This document shows, piece by piece, positions 10,602-20,912 of a DNA stretch of 64,000 bases. This DNA comes from Ooceraea biroi. Taxonomy: Eukaryota > Arthropoda > Insecta > Hymenoptera > Formicidae. The position numbers and the translations under genes were made by a program. How positions within the stretch are numbered: the first letter of the stretch is position 1; each line of letters opens with the position of its first letter. The notes beneath the pieces are model-generated. The model was not told the DNA's origin and did not search any database. It saw only the letters and a list, made by a program, of their open reading frames with translations. Where the stretch lies: NCBI RefSeq assembly GCF_003672135.1, contig NC_039513.1, positions 1,798,833-1,862,832 on the forward strand, written 5' to 3'.

Positions 10602-11529
10602 TTAATAATAATAACCGTAATATGGTGGTGGCGCGTATCCCGGGGCTGGTGGTAGCGCGTATCCCGGAGCTGGTGGTAGCGCGTATCCCGGAGCTGGTGG
10701 TAGCGCGTATCCCGGAGCTGGTGGTAGCGCGTATCCCGAGGCTGGTGGCGTGTATCCCGCGGCTGGTGGCGCGTATCCCGGCGCTCGTGGTGCGTATCCC
10801 GGTGCTGGTGGTGGCGCGTATCCCAGGGCTGGTGGTAGCGCGTATCCCGGAGCTGATGGTGGCGCGTATTGATAACGCAACATTTTTTTGCGTTCACGCC
10901 GTCGCATATTTGCGGCAGCGTGCCGCACTGCATTTTTGAAACGCTGTAAATTAAATATCAGTACAATTATTATATTTTCATAATACGAGCTGTCCTAGAA
11001 TAATCTCATGTGCAGTTTAGCAGTTTATGTGCGAGATCGAAATTGTCTAGATAATAGTCTACATAATATGAAAAATAGTGGGAGTGATGCGAGCGAGACA
11101 AGACATTCGATAGAAAGAGACATCAATAGCAGAGGTAATACCCTACTTTCCGTGTCCGTATGTCTCGCGCGTGACTACGGGATACCGAAAACCGGGTTCA
11201 CATCTAGTATGGCTGTCTCTTTCTATCTCATGTCTTGTCTCGCTCGAATCACTCCCACTATTTTTACTATTATCTACACCAAAATTTCGGTCTAGCACAC
11301 AGACACTCGACGCGCTTATTCGTGTATGTCTTGCGCACGACCATAACGCGCACGCGCAGGACCATAACTGCTGGTGTGTACACATTGCAGTATTACTTAC
11401 TTTAGTTTCAGCATCTTTCTGCGCCACCATCGGGGCCACCGTCGCCGTCGTCGTGGCCATCGTCGCCGGGGTCGTCGCCGTGGCCGTCGTTTGCGTCACC
11501 CTCGGAGCCCCAATTCGCTTGCGAACCAT
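10602..11529 (-). CDS. Candidate two-exon gene with PGYA/L repeats, unknown function
   Basis: On the minus strand an ATG in strong context (AAAATGG) at 11529 opens 43 codons (MVRKRIGAPRV, then a Thr/Ala-rich stretch). Exon 1 ends at 11401 with the donor AAA|GTAAGT. A good acceptor (TTTAATTTACAG) precedes exon 2, 10943-10602, in matching phase 0, for 156 residues in all. Exon 2 starts with a basic segment (MRRRERKKMLRYQY) followed by about ten 8-residue repeats of the PAPGYALP type, and ends PPPYYGYYY before the stop. AATAAA-like signals lie 60-90 bp downstream. The repeats could suggest a structural or low-complexity protein. I recognise no family, and the repeat could also be a translated minisatellite, though the fitting splice sites argue for a gene. 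Confidence 0.45.
10624..10866. repeat. 24-bp minisatellite, about 10 copies
   Basis: Units of the form GGTGGTAGCGCGTATCCCGG are repeated with a 24-bp period and some 21-bp variants. All lengths are multiples of three, so the minus-strand frame stays open and encodes the PAPGYALP repeat. Confidence 0.85.
11050..11285. repeat. Inverted-repeat element inside the intron
   Basis: About 11050-11135 and 11200-11285 are inverted copies sharing AATAGTGGGAGTGAT, GCGAGACAAGACA and GATAGAAAGAGACA. It sits inside the intron of the PGYA-repeat gene and carries no ORF. A small MITE is the simplest reading. Confidence 0.6.
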
Positions 11530-11599
11530 TTTTCGCGTCGTACCGTATTGTTTTGTTGTAACAGTATACACGAAATACATTTAGAGTTATCATCAATGT

Positions 11600-11960
11600 G
11601 AGTCAACAATTTCTAGAGCGAAAGAAAAAAAGATTGACAAAAGAAAGAGAAAGAGAATTGTATAGAAAGAGATTATGTATAACGAAAAAATAGCAATAGA
11701 TATACTTACGTCTGACTATCGTGGAGAGAACCATCCAACTGATCGTTTCGGATTTACACGAGCGCAACGTCATCAACAAAAGACAGTTGCTTCAGCGAGC
11801 GCACATTGTTGTTTCGCACATTCGTGCATCCATGTATGTTTATGCATATACTGGGAACTATGATTCTTACTCTCGTTCAGAAATCGATGTTGCCAATTCG
11901 TGTCATCTTTCAGATCATCTAACTTCATTATTACTCTTATTCGTTCACAACCACACAATC

Positions 11961-11991
<31 letters not shown>
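11600..11991. other. No supported gene; ends in (TA)n
   Basis: A purine-rich stretch (11620-11680) is followed by sequence with short ORFs lacking recognisable features and a (TA)n run near 11960-11990. This could be upstream sequence of the minus-strand gene at 10602-11529. Confidence 0.4.
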
Positions 11992-12000
<9 letters not shown>

Positions 12001-12415
12001 AAGTGTTTTAACATGCATCCTACAAAATAAAATTTTCTCGTTACTATATAAAATAAAAATAAATAAATATATACACTAATAAGAAAAATTATATATCGTT
12101 AACAAATTTTCTATTATATAATATGAAATAAATAATCGCAATTTATAAATAGCATTTTTTTCCTTGTATAATTTTTCAAACATTTTAAAAGTTTCCTAAA
12201 AATATTTATAGCGCATTTGTAGCGAAAATATTTAAGATTGCTAAACCCGCTGCAGTTTGTATGTACTTTATTAAATATTACATTGAGAAAGGAAGATTTT
12301 TTATGCATGGCAATTTGGGACCATATGAAATCATAACTCCTTTTTAAAATTATCAATATCTAATTGAAAATATATAACGGGTTTAGCAATCAAATAGTTT
12401 CGTGTGCTACAAATA

Positions 12416-13703
12416 TCAGATGATTGCATAAGTTCGTGCCCGATTTTCAGATAGATGGGGTTAACTTACTGCGTGGCGGAGCTCCGGTGTTTTTGTGTGG
12501 TTATATTGCATGCACTGAATAGGTGACAGTGTCTTGTGTCACTTTAGCGTCAGGCATCGTTCAGATAAGTCAATTTGTGCGTAAGAGAAATTTTTAAAAA
12601 TGGAGAACGAAAAGGTGCATTTACGGCATGTAATGCTATACGAATTTCGGAAAGGCGTGAGTGTTGGGACTGCACAAACAAACATTCAGAGCGTTTATTT
12701 GGACCGTGCTCCTGCTCTCCGGACAGTTAAAAAGTGGTTTGGCAGATTCCGAAATAGTGATTTCAACTTGGAAGATCAACTCTGCTCTGGACGGCCTTCT
12801 GGCATTGATGACGACATTGTGTGTGCCTTAGTGGAAGAAAACTCAAGGATTACAACTGAAGAGATTGTTGAGAGGCTGAAAATTGATAATTCGACCGCGT
12901 TTCGCCATTTAAAAAAGTTTGGATACGTTTCCAAGCTCGATACATGGGTGCCGCATCTCTTGACTGAAAGGAATAAGCTGAACCGCATGAATGTGGCCAT
13001 TTCTCTCCTCGCACGTAACAAAAAAGAGCCTTTTTTGGATCGAATGATAACAGGCGATGAGAAGTGGATTCTGTACAACAACGTACAGAGAAAGAGGACC
13101 TGAAAAAAAGCAAGTGAAGGTGCAGAACCCGTCGCAAAAGCTGGCCTGCATCCAATGAAGGTGTTGCTGTGTGTTTGGTGGGATTGCAGGGTAATTATTC
13201 ACTTCAAGCTACTCCGACGCGGCGAAACAATCACGGCGGACAAGTACTGTGAGCAACTCACTAGACTCGATGCGGCTATTCGAGAAAAACGTCCAGTTTT
13301 GGTCAATCGGAAAGGCATCATCTTCCACCACGACAATGCTAGACCGCACGTCGCCCAACAGACGCTGCGAAAACTGCAGGAGTTGCAATGGGAAATTCTC
13401 CAGCACCCATCATATTCTCCAGATATTGCGCCTTCAGATTTTCATCTGTTCCGGTCTTTGCAGAATAGTTTGAATGGCGAAAATCTTAAGTCCGAGGAAG
13501 CTGTCGAAAACCACCTCACGAACTTTTTTCAAGGAAAACCAAGCTCTTTCTTCAAAAATGGAATCAACAAGCTTGTAGATCGTTGGAAAACAATTGTAGA
13601 GAAGGGTGGAGACTATATAATTGATTAATAAAACTGTATTCTTTCGAATTTAACCTATTAAAGTTTATCTTTAAATCGGGCACGAACTTATGCAATCATC
13701 TGA
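12416..13703 (+). mobile_element. mariner element (1288 bp) with TA duplication
   Basis: Terminal inverted repeats of about 30 bp start TCAGATGATTGCATAAGTTC at 12416 and end with the complement at 13703. They are flanked by TA at 12414-12415 and 13704-13705. A transposase lies on the plus strand. Length, ends and TA duplication are all standard for mariner. Confidence 0.92.
12600..13628 (+). pseudogene. mariner transposase with a single in-frame stop
   Basis: From MENEKVHLRHVML the frame runs to VDRWKTIVEKGGDYIID (342 codons) with only one interruption, a TGA at 13101-13103. The position follows QRKRT, where mariner transposases normally have tryptophan, so TGG to TGA is the likely change. 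Catalytic residues are present: D in ITGDEKW, D in HHDNARPH, and D in YSPDIAPSDFHLF, with 34 residues between the last two (DD34D). The N-terminal paired helix-turn-helix region looks complete. The copy is therefore one base from an open transposase and probably young. The truncated 167-residue product lacks the second and third catalytic aspartates. Confidence 0.9.
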
Positions 13704-13907
13704 TATTTTTAGTAAACTTTTAAAATTTTTGAAAAATTATACAGGAAAAAATGCTATTTATAAATTGCGATGATTTATTTCATATTATATAATAGCAAAA
13801 ACGATATATAATGTTTATTATTAGTCTATATATTTATTTATTTTTATTTTATATAGTAACGAGAAAATGTTATTTCGCAAAATGCATGAAAACACTTCAT
13901 TTATATA

Positions 13908-14660
13908 CAGGGTGTTTTCTAAGTAAGTAGACAAACTTAAGGAGGATATTCCTTGGCTTATTTTAAGAAGAAAAAGTCATATAAACATATGTCCTAAACT
14001 GCTTTGTTTTCCAAAAAAAGTACATCACTGTTTTCGTTCACTTTTCGGATAGCGTGCTTTTGCAGTACGAGTCAACAGCGGTGGGGATGGAGTGGGGATG
14101 GTCAATTTTTTAACAGGAAGTTTGCCAATCGATGGATCGGCCGAGGTACTCAAAGACCAAACCATTTATGGCCTGCAAGATCCCCAGACTTAAATCCAGT
14201 AGATTTTTTTCTATGGGGACAGCTTAAATCTTTAGTTTACGCTACACCTATTCAAAATGAAGAAGATCTCAGAAATCGCATAATAGATGGATGTGAAAGA
14301 ATACGTAACACTCCAGGTATTTTTGAGCGTGTACGTCAATCAATGGAAAGGAGAGTTGAGGCGTGTATCATGGCTGCAGGTGGACATTTTCAGCAGTTAC
14401 TGTGGTGTTATTATTTTTCTTTTTAGTTACTATTTTCTTTTTCGTTATAATTTTTCTTTTTGGTTACTATTGTTTTTCATTTGTTTCATTTGCAATAATA
14501 CAAACTGTTCTATAATAAACGAAAAGTGAACGAAAACAGTGATGTACTTTTTTTTGGAAAACAAAGCAGTTTAGGACATATGTTTATATGACCTTTTCTT
14601 CTTAAAATAAGCCAAGGAATATCCTCCTTAAGTTTGTCTACTTACTTAGGAAACACCCTG
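13908..14660 (+). mobile_element. Internally deleted DD41D-type mariner (753 bp)
   Basis: Inverted ends of about 135 bp begin CAGGGTGTTTTCTAAGTAAG at 13908 and close with the complement at 14660, each next to TA. The long ends and TA duplication define a Tc1/mariner element. Only the C-terminal part of a transposase remains between them. It lies at the end of the foldback right arm and abuts a (TA)n run. Confidence 0.85.
14085..14426 (+). pseudogene. DD41D transposase fragment (C-terminal third)
   Basis: The frame encodes NRWIGRGT, WPARSPDLNPVDFFLWG (third catalytic D region) and a C-terminal helical tail ending AAGGHFQQLL. The same architecture is seen in the related copies at 16279-17342 and 55883-58010. 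The first two catalytic aspartates and the DNA-binding domain are missing, so it cannot encode a working transposase. Confidence 0.75.
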
Positions 14661-14689
14661 TATATATATATATATATATATATATACCC

Positions 14690-15110
14690 TTAAGGGGATC
14701 CTGGAGTGACGGCCGAACTACGTCGCGAAAGCGTCATCATTTCGGTGTAACTAAATCGGTAATTACCGACATGAATACTTCGACATGATTACTGACATGG
14801 TTGACATGATCAATTATAATCGATAATATCAATATTATCGATTGATATTATTATGTTGGGAAGATGTCATTTATGACAAATGTTTCGAAATACTCTTTAT
14901 TTGCTCTCGTTCTTTTTCTTAGAAAGATGAAAAGAAATACAAAGTATTTTGAAATATTTGTAATGTCAACTGGACTGCAGCCAGCATCCCAACATTATTT
15001 CGATAATGTGATATAGTGCAGTTAATGCATGCAACAGCGTGGTAATTAGCGTTCTGTTGCAACGACAATTTGCAACAGAAAGTAGCAAATTACAAAACGT
15101 CTCGCTTTAT
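14690..15110. other. TTAA-type terminus, then AT-rich DNA with no gene
   Basis: TTAA at 14690-14693 is followed by GGGGATCCTGGAGT, the same terminus as the hairpin at 8474. A perfect palindrome around ATCGATAATATC lies at about 14818-14841. No ORF of interest is visible. Confidence 0.45.
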
Positions 15111-15119
15111 TTTTCATAA

Positions 15120-15455
15120 ATGCCAGCCCACGAAATATCGTTTCTGGCTTTAGTTTTAGTAAGAGCCAGCCCACGAATGACCGTCTCTGACTTTATTTTT
15201 TTCAACTGCCAGCCCATGAATCACCGTCTCTGGCTGTATTTTCTTTTTATAAATGCCAGCCCACGAATAAACGTATTTGATTTTATTTTTCGGAAATGCC
15301 AGCTCACGAATGATCGTCTCTGGCTTTAGTTTTCGTAAATGCCAGCCCACGAATTATCGTTTCTGCCTGTATTGTTAGTATAAGTGCCAGCCCACAAATT
15401 ATCGTCTCTGACTTTATTGCTAGTCCACGATTCGCCGTCTCTGGCTCTACTTATG
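15120..15455. repeat. 45-bp minisatellite, about 8 copies
   Basis: Units begin GCCAGCCCACGAAT and contain CGTCTCTGGCTTTA, spaced by about 45 bp. Imperfect direct repeats (15052-15098 and 15492-15545, sharing CAACGACAATTTGCAA-like and AGCAAATTACAAAA-like sequence) flank the array. Confidence 0.85.
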
Positions 15456-15967
15456 ATATCAACTCACAAATAAACGTATGCAATTATAATTCGTGTTATG
15501 TTGTAACGACACTTTGCAAAAGAAAGTAACAAATTACAAAAGTATGTGAAATAAGTATTTTATCGTGTATATATACAGGGTGTCCCATTTTAAAGTTTCC
15601 CCTAAAATATTTCAGAAACACTGCGTTAAATCGAAAAATGTTTCAAACAAAAGTTTTGTGACTTCGAGGGGGACATAAAACGGTACTATTGGTTTGACCT
15701 TGGGTGGCGTTGTCAAGGTCATATGGAGTTCAACTGTTTTTTTAAACGGAACCCCATACTCTTTATTGTAGATTCTGATTCTTCGTCGAAAGGTAAGTAA
15801 TTTTAGTCCGAAACATTGTTTTTAAAAACGCCCTCCTCATCCCGAAAACTCAGGTTCAACCTTTAGCGGACCAATGATAATACTCGCTTTATAACAGACA
15901 CTGAAGTTTTTTTTAGTATTTTACTGTTTACCATCAGCATGTGCGTGCGTGCGTATGCGTGTGTTCT

Positions 15968-16235
15968 ACATCCAGCCAACTAAGGTAAGATCGATCACAG
16001 ATCCGGCCAGTTAAGGCAAGATCGATCACAGATCCGGCCAGTAAAAGCAAGATCGATTACAGATCCGGCCAGTTAAGACAAGATCGATCACTGATCCAGC
16101 CAGTTAAGGCAAGATCGTGCTCTGATCCAGCCAGTTAAGGCAAGATCGTGCTCTGATCCAGCCAGTTAAGGCAAGATCATGCTCTGATCCAGCCAGTTAA
16201 GGCAAGATCATGCCGTTATGTAGTCAATTAAGGCC
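15968..16235. repeat. 31-bp minisatellite, about 8 copies
   Basis: Units of about 31 bp contain GATCCGGCCAGTTAAGGCA and AAGATCG. They lie within the DD41D mariner, downstream of its transposase on the minus strand. Confidence 0.9.
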
Positions 16236-16278
16236 AAGTAAGGTAGTCGTAAATTAGTTTTGTAGGTCGTCTCTCTGC

Positions 16279-17342
16279 TCATCTGATGAGATGTTCAAAC
16301 GTAGTTCCGTTGACTTGTTGACAATATTGAATCCATCTCTCGAAGTTTGTAACAGTACGTAAGAGAACATCACGTGGAATAATGTTACACGCTGCTCGGA
16401 TCCTCTCCATCATGTTTTCTCTTGTCGTTGGTCTCTCCCGATAGACTACATCTTTCAGGTAACCCCATATATAAAAATCTGGAGAAGTTAAATCTGGTGA
16501 TCTTGCTGGCCACCTTACTCGACTACCCCTTCCAATCCATACATCACGGAAGGTCTCGTTCAGATAATCTCTGACGATATTGGCATAGTGAGGACGTGCA
16601 CCATCATGTTGGAACGACATTCTTCTCCGTGTATTAAGGTCAATATCTTCAAGAAGTATTGGAAGAATATCTCTTAGAAATTGTAAATAGTTCTGAGCAT
16701 TAACCATACCATCAAAAAAGTAGGGACCAATTACATAGCCATTGACGATTCCGCACCAGACAGTGAGACTCCATCGATGCTGATTGTCTATTTGTTGCAT
16801 CCAACGAGGATTAACTGGAGCCCAATAGTGAAAATTATGACGATTCAACGTTCCATGACTATGAAAAGTAGCTCATCGCTGAACAAAACGTACTTAAAAA
16901 AATCGCCATCGTGCAGAAGTTGCTGTGTTGCCCAGCGACAAAATAATAGCCGTTCTCGATGATCATTCCCAGTCAAGGCTTGATTTAGTGTAATATGATA
17001 AGGGTGGTACTTTGCAGCCTTCAAGTATCTAGAAGCAGTCGATCTTGGAATCCCCACTGTACGCTCAATTTCACGTAATGATACATGAGGGTTCAAATGA
17101 ACCATCGCCAGAGGTACGAGGAAACGAGCATTCAGCGCGTAATCATCTACGTTGTAACATCTTTTTCGTCGACAGAGATTCCCTCTCCGAATCCTTATTT
17201 CAATTTTACGTATTGCAGTATGACTCGGATGTTGTCGTAAAGGAAATCTTCGGTACAATGCTGCTGCTCTTTTGTAATTACGTCGACATTCTCCTAGGAT
17301 GAGAAGAATGTCGGTCAACTCGTTCGACGTGTAATCGGGCAT
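16279..17342 (-). pseudogene. DD41D mariner transposase with one frameshift
   Basis: Two abutting frames form one transposase. The first (17342-16845, start MPDYTSNELTD) has helix-turn-helix DNA-binding modules and the first catalytic D (YVLFSDE). The second (16848-16279) resumes NRHNFHYWAPVNPRW and holds the second D (FQHDGARPH) and third D (ARSPDLTSPDF), with 41 residues between them by my count, which defines the DD41D group. The frame changes directly after the FSDE motif in a way that fits loss of one base. The reading otherwise stays open for about 354 residues, which suggests recent inactivation. Confidence 0.85.
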
Positions 17343-17613
17343 TGTTTTTGCTTGGACAACAATGAAATTTTAGAAACAAAAAAATTTGAAAATCATTCAC
17401 GAATGACGTGACGAGTTAAAGAGGAAGTGTCGAGAACAGAAAACTTTATGCTAATTTCTCAAGGACTCATACGTTGAGAAAGACACCAGCTGTCAATCGA
17501 TAACTTTCAATAAGATGTATCAAATCCTGCAGTAAATAAGAATAACCAATAGTGTTTATTATTGAGATGGGAAAGTAATAGTGCAATAATCCTCAAACTC
17601 TCGAGCCGATTAA
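17343..17613. other. 5' region of the DD41D mariner and TAA target site
   Basis: There is no ORF. The last three bases, TAA (17611-17613), are the left copy of the Harbinger target duplication; the right copy is 30572-30574. Confidence 0.55.
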
Positions 17614-19211
17614 AGCGGCCCATCCACGATCAAACATGTTGAGCAACAGACAATGTTGCGCAACATATTTGATCGTGGATGGAAGAGATTGACGGTTTGT
17701 GCAACTGTTGCGGAAAATCAGAATCGTCCTGATATTTTTTGCGCAACATGCCTGTTGCGCAACTCATTTGTCTTGTGGATGGTGACGTTGCGCAAAACCG
17801 GTGCATCTTGGACCGCCAAAGTGTGTGCACGTATTGCGTGATTAGGTTAGAATGGTGTCTTTTAATGATAATAAAGAGTTTTGGTGCGACTTTATTGAAA
17901 TATATAAAGGATTACCGGTATTATGGAAAATAAAAAGTGACTGTTATAAGAACCGACGCTTGAAGGATGAGGGATATAAAATTCTAACTGAAAAATTAAA
18001 AACTATTGTGCCAGATGCAGACAGAGAAATGGTAAAAAAGAAAATTAATGCTCTTCGCACCAGTTATAGAAAAGAGTTGGACAAAATTAAAAAGTCTATG
18101 CGCTCAGGTGCTGGAACTGAAGAGGTTTATATACCAACATTATGGTATTTTAAAGATATTGATTTCTTAAGAGACCAAGAAACTCCGATCGCAGGAATTT
18201 CAACTCTAGACCTTACTGAAGATGATGATAACGAAAAGGATGAAATTAATGCACAGTCGGTACGTATCAATTATTTTATTTATATACCTAATAATATGCA
18301 GTATTTATTTATTGTTGATTCTATATATACCGATACATTACATATTACTGATTTAGTACATATTTATTTTGCCATGAGACAGAGCCAACAGTATTAAAAT
18401 AATGACAAAAATTGTTTCGTATTATTTTCGCAGATATCATAGGATTACGATTTTGATTATGTGCTAAATTTATTAACTGATCTGTATCTCTTCGCCAATC
18501 TCCATGTTCAATTCTACCATTATTAATATTTTCTATATCAAAACCATTATGAAAATATTTTTTCTCTTTTTTTTACCGTAAATAATTATGCAAATGACAG
18601 CATGTTAAAGTTATAATACGAGCCTTTTCAGGGGAAAGATTAATTGCATTTAAAAGTACTCGAAATTGCGACGCCATTATACCAAAAGTATTCTCAACAA
18701 TCCGACGACTACGTGATAACCTATAGTTAAAAATTAATTGCTCCTTATTAGTTAAATTTTTTCTGGTGTAAGGTTTCATAATATTGTCCATAAGTGGAAA
18801 TGCGTCATCGGCTACAAAAACATATGGCATATTATCATTGAAATTTAATAAAAGTTCTGGGGTAATACTTAAGGAGAGTCTCTTCCTCACCGATTTCCTT
18901 GAAACTTTGTATAATTGTATATTTTGGTCCTAAAACACGATTGCGAAAAGGAAAATCGTCGCTCTGAAATAGAAAAAAAGTTACAACGTACTGAAAAGTG
19001 ACAGTTTCGGGGTTAGGAAATCTGTTATACCGGCGGTCTACGGGCGTAGTGCACACTGACTGAGCATGCGTGGTGACGTGAAGTGCGCGAAATGAGACAC
19101 GTGACCGCTTTTGAATTGGTAAGTTTAATATATGTATAATACGAAATGTTGATTTTCTATTGTTTTCAATTTGCATTGCTTTTTCGTTTGTTGTCTGCTT
19201 TGTCATTCACG

Positions 19212-20392
19212 ATGCAGCTGCACGCATTCTTAGCAATAACGCATGACAAAGAGAAATTGGTAGACTTTTTGGTGGAAAATAATTTGATACATGGTGAAAT
19301 ACAGTGTCCAAAGTGCAATAAGAAATTAAAAGTTAATAAAAGTAACCTTTCATTTCGCTGTCAGAAAGTATTTTATGAGAAAAATAAGCATAAAAAGTAT
19401 GTAAAGAAACAATGTGCCTTTACAACAAGTGTAAAAGTTGATACATGGTTTAGCAAATCCAAATTAAGCTTGGAAACAGTATGCAGACTGACTGCATATT
19501 TCATCATGTTAAGGCCTCCGCGACATAGTTTTTTATGCACTGAACTTCAATTATCAGAGCCATCAGTTGTAGATTGGACTTCGTTTTGCCGAGAAGTAAG
19601 TATAGTTTGATACATTTAATATAATTGAATATAGTAATATATTATATACAATTAAATTTGTAATTTAAAAACTGATATAGGTTTGCTTTGATTGGTGTCT
19701 AAGGACCTCGACGACACTTGGAGGGCCAGGCAAAATCATCGAAGTGGACGAAGCAAAAATCGGCAAGCGAAAATACAATCGAGGCCGGATAATTGAAGGC
19801 AAATGGATCTTCGGTGGATACGAACGAGACACAGGGAAAATATTTCTTGTGCCAGTTCCGGATCGTAAGGAAGAAACTCTCCTCGAATTAATAAAAAAGT
19901 GGATCCTACCTGGGACGACAATACTGTCAGATTGTTGGAAGTCTTACAACTGCTTAAACAGTGAAGGCTTCCAACATCTGACAGTAAATCATTCCAGGAA
20001 CTTTGTCGACCCAGATACTGGTAAGTACAAACATTTGAAATATAGTATAATGTCCTTTTATAATGTCAAATGAAAAGATAATTTGGTAATTATCCATTTA
20101 TTTGGCAGTTTACTAACTGTAATTCGTAATATCGTATATATAATATTTATTTTTATGTATTACTTCTTCAGGAGCCCACACTCAACACATTGAACGTGTT
20201 TGGAGAGAAGTAAGAGCTAATATCCCACGATATGGCACGCGAACAACGCACTTAACGGGGTATTTAGCGGAATTTCTCTTCAAACGCGTTCATAAATACG
20301 AAGAGAGAATAAACAAGTTCTTCCAAGCGATTGCGGAACTGTATCCACCAAAGACCCAAGAAGACCAAGAAGAAATGTCGGAAGATCCATAA
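19212..20392 (+). CDS. Merlin transposase (IS1595/ISXO2-like), three exons, intact
   Basis: Exons 19212-19595, 19681-20020 and 20172-20392 join without stop to 314 residues. Introns are 85 and 151 bp with sites GAA|GTAAGT...GATATAG and CTG|GTAAGT...TTCTTCAG. I chose MQLHAFLAITHD (19212) because an upstream in-frame AUG gives only a hydrophobic leader. A zinc-ribbon-like pair (CPKCNKK) lies near residue 34. The DDE-type active site is IIEVDEAKIGKRKY (first D), TILSDCWKSYN (second D) and HTQHIERVWREVR (E). The C-terminal region is helical. All key residues are present, so this copy may be functional or very recently active. Confidence 0.85.
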
Positions 20393-20655
20393 GGAATTTT
20401 TGTTTTATTTTTAATGTTCGCTGTCGCGGAGACCTTAACATGCTGAAATATGCAGTCAGTCTGCACACTGTTTCCAAGATTAATTTGGATTTGCTAAACT
20501 ATGTATCAACTTTTGCACTTGTTGTAAGGGCACATTGTTTCCTCACATACATTTTATGCTTATTTTTCTCATAAAATACTTTCTGGCAGCGAAATGAAAG
20601 GTTACTTTTATTAACTTTTAATTCCTTATTGCACTTTGGACGCTGTATTTCACTA
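19292..20655. repeat. Internal inverted repeat: antisense copy of exon 1 downstream of the gene
   Basis: 20411-20655 is the reverse complement of about 19292-19527, which is coding exon 1, with small differences. It starts about 20 bp after the transposase stop codon. A transcript reading past the stop would contain a 235-bp stem. Confidence 0.85.
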
Positions 20656-20869
20656 TGTATTTATTATTTTGTTATATTATCTATATTATCTATGTATTAA
20701 ATTATTTTATGTGTTAAATTATTTTATATGTGTTAAATTATTTGGCTGCTCTCAGGTTCCTCTCTGGTTCTCACTTTAATATTAAAGTGAGAACGTTTAT
20801 AAGACCTGGACACGGAAAGATGGACATAGTTTGTTTGCGCGCGTGCGCACATACACACACACACACCGA

Positions 20870-20912
20870 AGGAGGGGTGCGGGGGGCCTTCGGCCCCCCA
20901 CCCGCACCCCCC
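20870..20912. repeat. GC-rich hairpin with adjacent (CA)n
   Basis: GGGGTGCGGGGGGCC and its complement flank TTCGG. It is preceded by a CA dinucleotide run (20850-20866) and lies inside the Merlin element. Confidence 0.8.

Larger units (their letters stand above)
11992..13905. repeat. Foldback element split by a mariner
   Basis: 11992-12221 and 13709-13905 are inverted copies. Both carry AAGTGTTTT, TTTCTCGTTACTATATAAAA, ATTATATAATATGAAATAAA and TTTATAAATAGCATTTTTT in mirrored order. Inside the left loop a second small inverted pair, GATTGCTAAACCCG, lies at 12235 and 12378. The mariner occupies the junction beside the right arm. Confidence 0.75.
15576..17610 (-). mobile_element. DD41D mariner, left part; cut by the Harbinger insertion
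   Basis: The left end starts CAGGGTGTCCCATTTTAAAG after TA at 15574-15575. The transposase reads on the minus strand. Harbinger inserted at 17611-17613, so the remainder of this element should continue at about 30575-30830, where no transposase remains and no matching right terminus is visible. Confidence 0.65.

Noticed and set aside
10550..10939. Plus-strand ORF with VVARIPEL repeats as a protein
   Set aside because: It is the reverse reading of the 24-bp minisatellite; the minus strand has start, splice sites, stop and poly(A)-type signals, the plus strand does not.
11408..11596. Acidic DGDGG-rich minus-strand ORF
   Set aside because: It overlaps exon 1 of the PGYA gene in another frame and ends at a stop before the splice donor; a trinucleotide-rich stretch explains it.
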